A DNA stretch of 64,000 nucleotides, taken from NCBI RefSeq assembly GCF_000473105.1, contig NZ_KI421498.1:496001-560000 (forward strand), given 5' to 3'. Below the pieces are notes generated by a model that was not told the origin of the DNA, searched no databases, and saw nothing but the letters and a program-made list of their open reading frames with translations. Both the position numbers and the translations under genes were made by a program. Source of the DNA: Phaeobacter inhibens DSM 16374. GTDB taxonomy: Bacteria; Pseudomonadota; Alphaproteobacteria; Rhodobacterales; Rhodobacteraceae. Shown one piece after another: positions 62,834 through 64,000 of this stretch. Position 1 is the first letter of the stretch; every line of letters starts with the position of its first letter.

Positions 62834-63358
62834 TCAGCTATGGCGCAGCCGTGCATCGGCTGGGCCGTTCGTGGATGCTCTGCCGCTGCGGCTGTGCAGG
62901 CGTTGCGGCAGATTACGGGCGGCCTTCAATGTCCTGCGGGTTGGGGCGTTGATATGCTCGAACCCCCTGCGGGCCAGCCGTTTGGCCAAGGGCTCGCCCG
63001 CCATCGTCTTTTTTTCGAGATGCCGCCTCAGGATGGCAACGTTGCGCAGATTGGCCTTCCAGCCGATGTCGAATAGGTCACCCACCAGGGGGATCGTACC
63101 GATCACAGCGTCAACGCCGATATTGCCAACCATCCGCGCCAGCGTGCCGGTTGAGGCGCCCATGCGGTAGCCGGATAGCACAATGTATCCCGCAGGCGCC
63201 AGCGCCAGCGCATCACCGACGCCCGGCACAAGTCCAAGGATACTGTCCCAGCCGACCCGCGCACCCAGAACAGGCAGGCGGAAGGCGCGGTCCATGCCAT
63301 GCGCCAGCCGCTCAAGCGACTGCAGGCGCTCCTCGTGCGGGGTGTCGACATTAGGCAT
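62834..63358 (-). CDS. DUF4112 membrane protein
   Basis: 174 residues. Core text GWDSILGLVPGVGDALALAP and IGTIPLVGDLFDIGWKANLRN is DUF4112. Two hydrophobic segments. Function unknown. Its start overlaps the stop of the YqaE-like gene by eight bases (ATGCCTAATG), so they are coupled. Confidence 0.85.
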   Translation of the reverse strand: MPNVDTPHEERLQSLERLAHGMDRAFRLPVLGARVGWDSILGLVPGVGDALALAPAGYIVLSGYRMGASTGTLARMVGNIGVDAVIGTIPLVGDLFDIGWKANLRNVAILRRHLEKKTMAGEPLAKRLARRGFEHINAPTRRTLKAARNLPQRLHSRSGRASTNGPADARLRHS

Positions 63359-63521
63359 GTTGGGGCTCCCGTGCGATGACCCAGACGGCGTGCACGATGC
63401 CGGGGATATAGCCGAGCAGGGTCAGCAGGATATTCAGCCAGAAATGTTTGCCCAGACCGACCTGAAGAAAAACGCCCAGCGGCGGCAGAATGACGGCGGC
63501 GATAATACGAATAAGATCCAT
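63351..63521 (-). CDS. YqaE/Pmp3-family small membrane peptide
   Basis: 56 residues: MDLIRIIAAVILPPLGVFLQ, then VGLGKHFWLNILLTLLGYIP and GIVHAVWVIAREPQHA. Two membrane segments and the PPLGVF and LGYIPG(I/V)xHA motifs define the Pmp3 family, which is linked to salt stress and membrane potential. Very short. Confidence 0.85.
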   Translation of the reverse strand: MDLIRIIAAVILPPLGVFLQVGLGKHFWLNILLTLLGYIPGIVHAVWVIAREPQHA

Positions 63522-63590
63522 GATAGCTCTCCCAAAGCGTTGGTTGCTGTTACAGATACAACTCGCAAAGCTCGGGAATGGTTCCCGTTC

Positions 63591-63920
63591 TCACCGCCGC
63601 TCGATCACCCCGATCTCATTGAGGGCGCGCTCGAATTCAGACCTGCCGGCATCAAAGCTGCCAGCTTTCAGCGCATCAAATCGTTTGCGCAGGGCCGCTT
63701 TCTCTGCGCCTTTGCAATCATTCCAAGGTCGCCCCTGCAGGGCCATCACCAAAACGTAATAGCCGATGAAATGCGGTCGGTTGCCCGCTTCAAGCAGTCG
63801 GGTATAGGCCGCATCCGCCCCCAGCGTGCGCAGCGCTTCGGCAGAGGGGATGCCCGCCTTGGTACAGGCCGCCTCAAAGGCGGGGCCAAGATTGCGGATG
63901 GAGGAAACAGGCGTGGACAT
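63591..63920 (-). CDS. TfoX C-terminal-domain protein
   Basis: 109 residues from ATG 63920. MSTPVSSIRNLGPAFEAACT and then KAGIPSAEALRTLGADAAYTRLLEAG is the TfoX C-terminal (helix-hairpin-helix-like) domain. The N-terminal TfoX domain is missing, as in many stand-alone versions. In gammaproteobacteria TfoX controls competence; here only the fold can be claimed. An in-frame ATG at 63983 is less likely. Confidence 0.75.
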   Translation of the reverse strand: MSTPVSSIRNLGPAFEAACTKAGIPSAEALRTLGADAAYTRLLEAGNRPHFIGYYVLVMALQGRPWNDCKGAEKAALRKRFDALKAGSFDAGRSEFERALNEIGVIERR

Positions 63921-64000
63921 ACCGGGAACATATCCGCCAAAAGCGCTGCTGTCACGGTAGGATTTTAGGGAAATTTGAACCACTTCTATGATGAATTGCA

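Overview
The window looks like a chromosomal segment of a marine alphaproteobacterium of the Rhodobacteraceae (Roseobacter group, near Phaeobacter, Leisingera or Ruegeria). The assignment rests on GC-rich core genes, on the order pepA-holC / lptF-lptG-lptD-surA-pdxA-rsmA, and on neighbours such as DUF4167, DUF4112, DUF1499 and TIGR02281 aspartic protease genes. It is inferred from gene content, not from a database search. No rRNA, tRNA or CRISPR array was recognised.

Positions 1-18,300 are accessory. Bases 1-3,560 hold the early region of a Mu-like transposable phage. The transposase A gene runs off the left edge. Upstream of it are a ParB-like gene, a coiled-coil or membrane ORF and a Ner-like HTH gene, and a divergent XRE-type repressor faces them across a switch region with two families of palindromes. 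Next come a LuxR-LuxI quorum-sensing pair (3,739-5,158) and an ApaLI-like restriction endonuclease with an amino-methyltransferase (5,470-7,312). That restriction-modification pair is bracketed by two 24-bp near-identical direct repeats about 2.6 kb apart. Then follow a cluster of short transposon-end-like repeats, two orphan proteins, and a LysR-controlled cluster of four enzymes (CmcJ/AsaB-like oxidoreductase, SDR, crotonase, 2OG-Fe(II) oxygenase; 10,755-15,320). A phage tail remnant at 15,714-17,498 is split by an intact IS3-family element with a 3-bp target duplication.

Positions 18,288-23,538 form a surface-polysaccharide block: a glycosyltransferase, then rfbH-rfbF-rfbG and a reductase/epimerase that would make a CDP-3,6-dideoxyhexose. 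An rpoN-like remnant follows. Positions 24,236-33,477 hold a catabolic locus: FAD oxidase, a polyamine-type ABC importer, a LysR regulator, and a divergent amidohydrolase-CobW pair. The promoters of the two arms share an identical 19-bp inverted element. The ATPase of this importer has an abnormal Walker A motif.

Positions 34,142-64,000 are core genome: glnE, an RlmI-like methyltransferase, a PIN protein, a luciferase-like oxidoreductase, an M48 protease, mazG, an M20 hydrolase, two ureohydrolases, prfA-prmC, DUF4167, rsmA-pdxA-surA-lptD-lptG-lptF, pepA-holC, an aspartic protease, marC, an ABC-F ATPase, ndk, DUF4112, a YqaE/Pmp3 peptide and a TfoX C-terminal-domain protein. Four-base ATGA overlaps are frequent, so many of these genes probably form translationally coupled operons.
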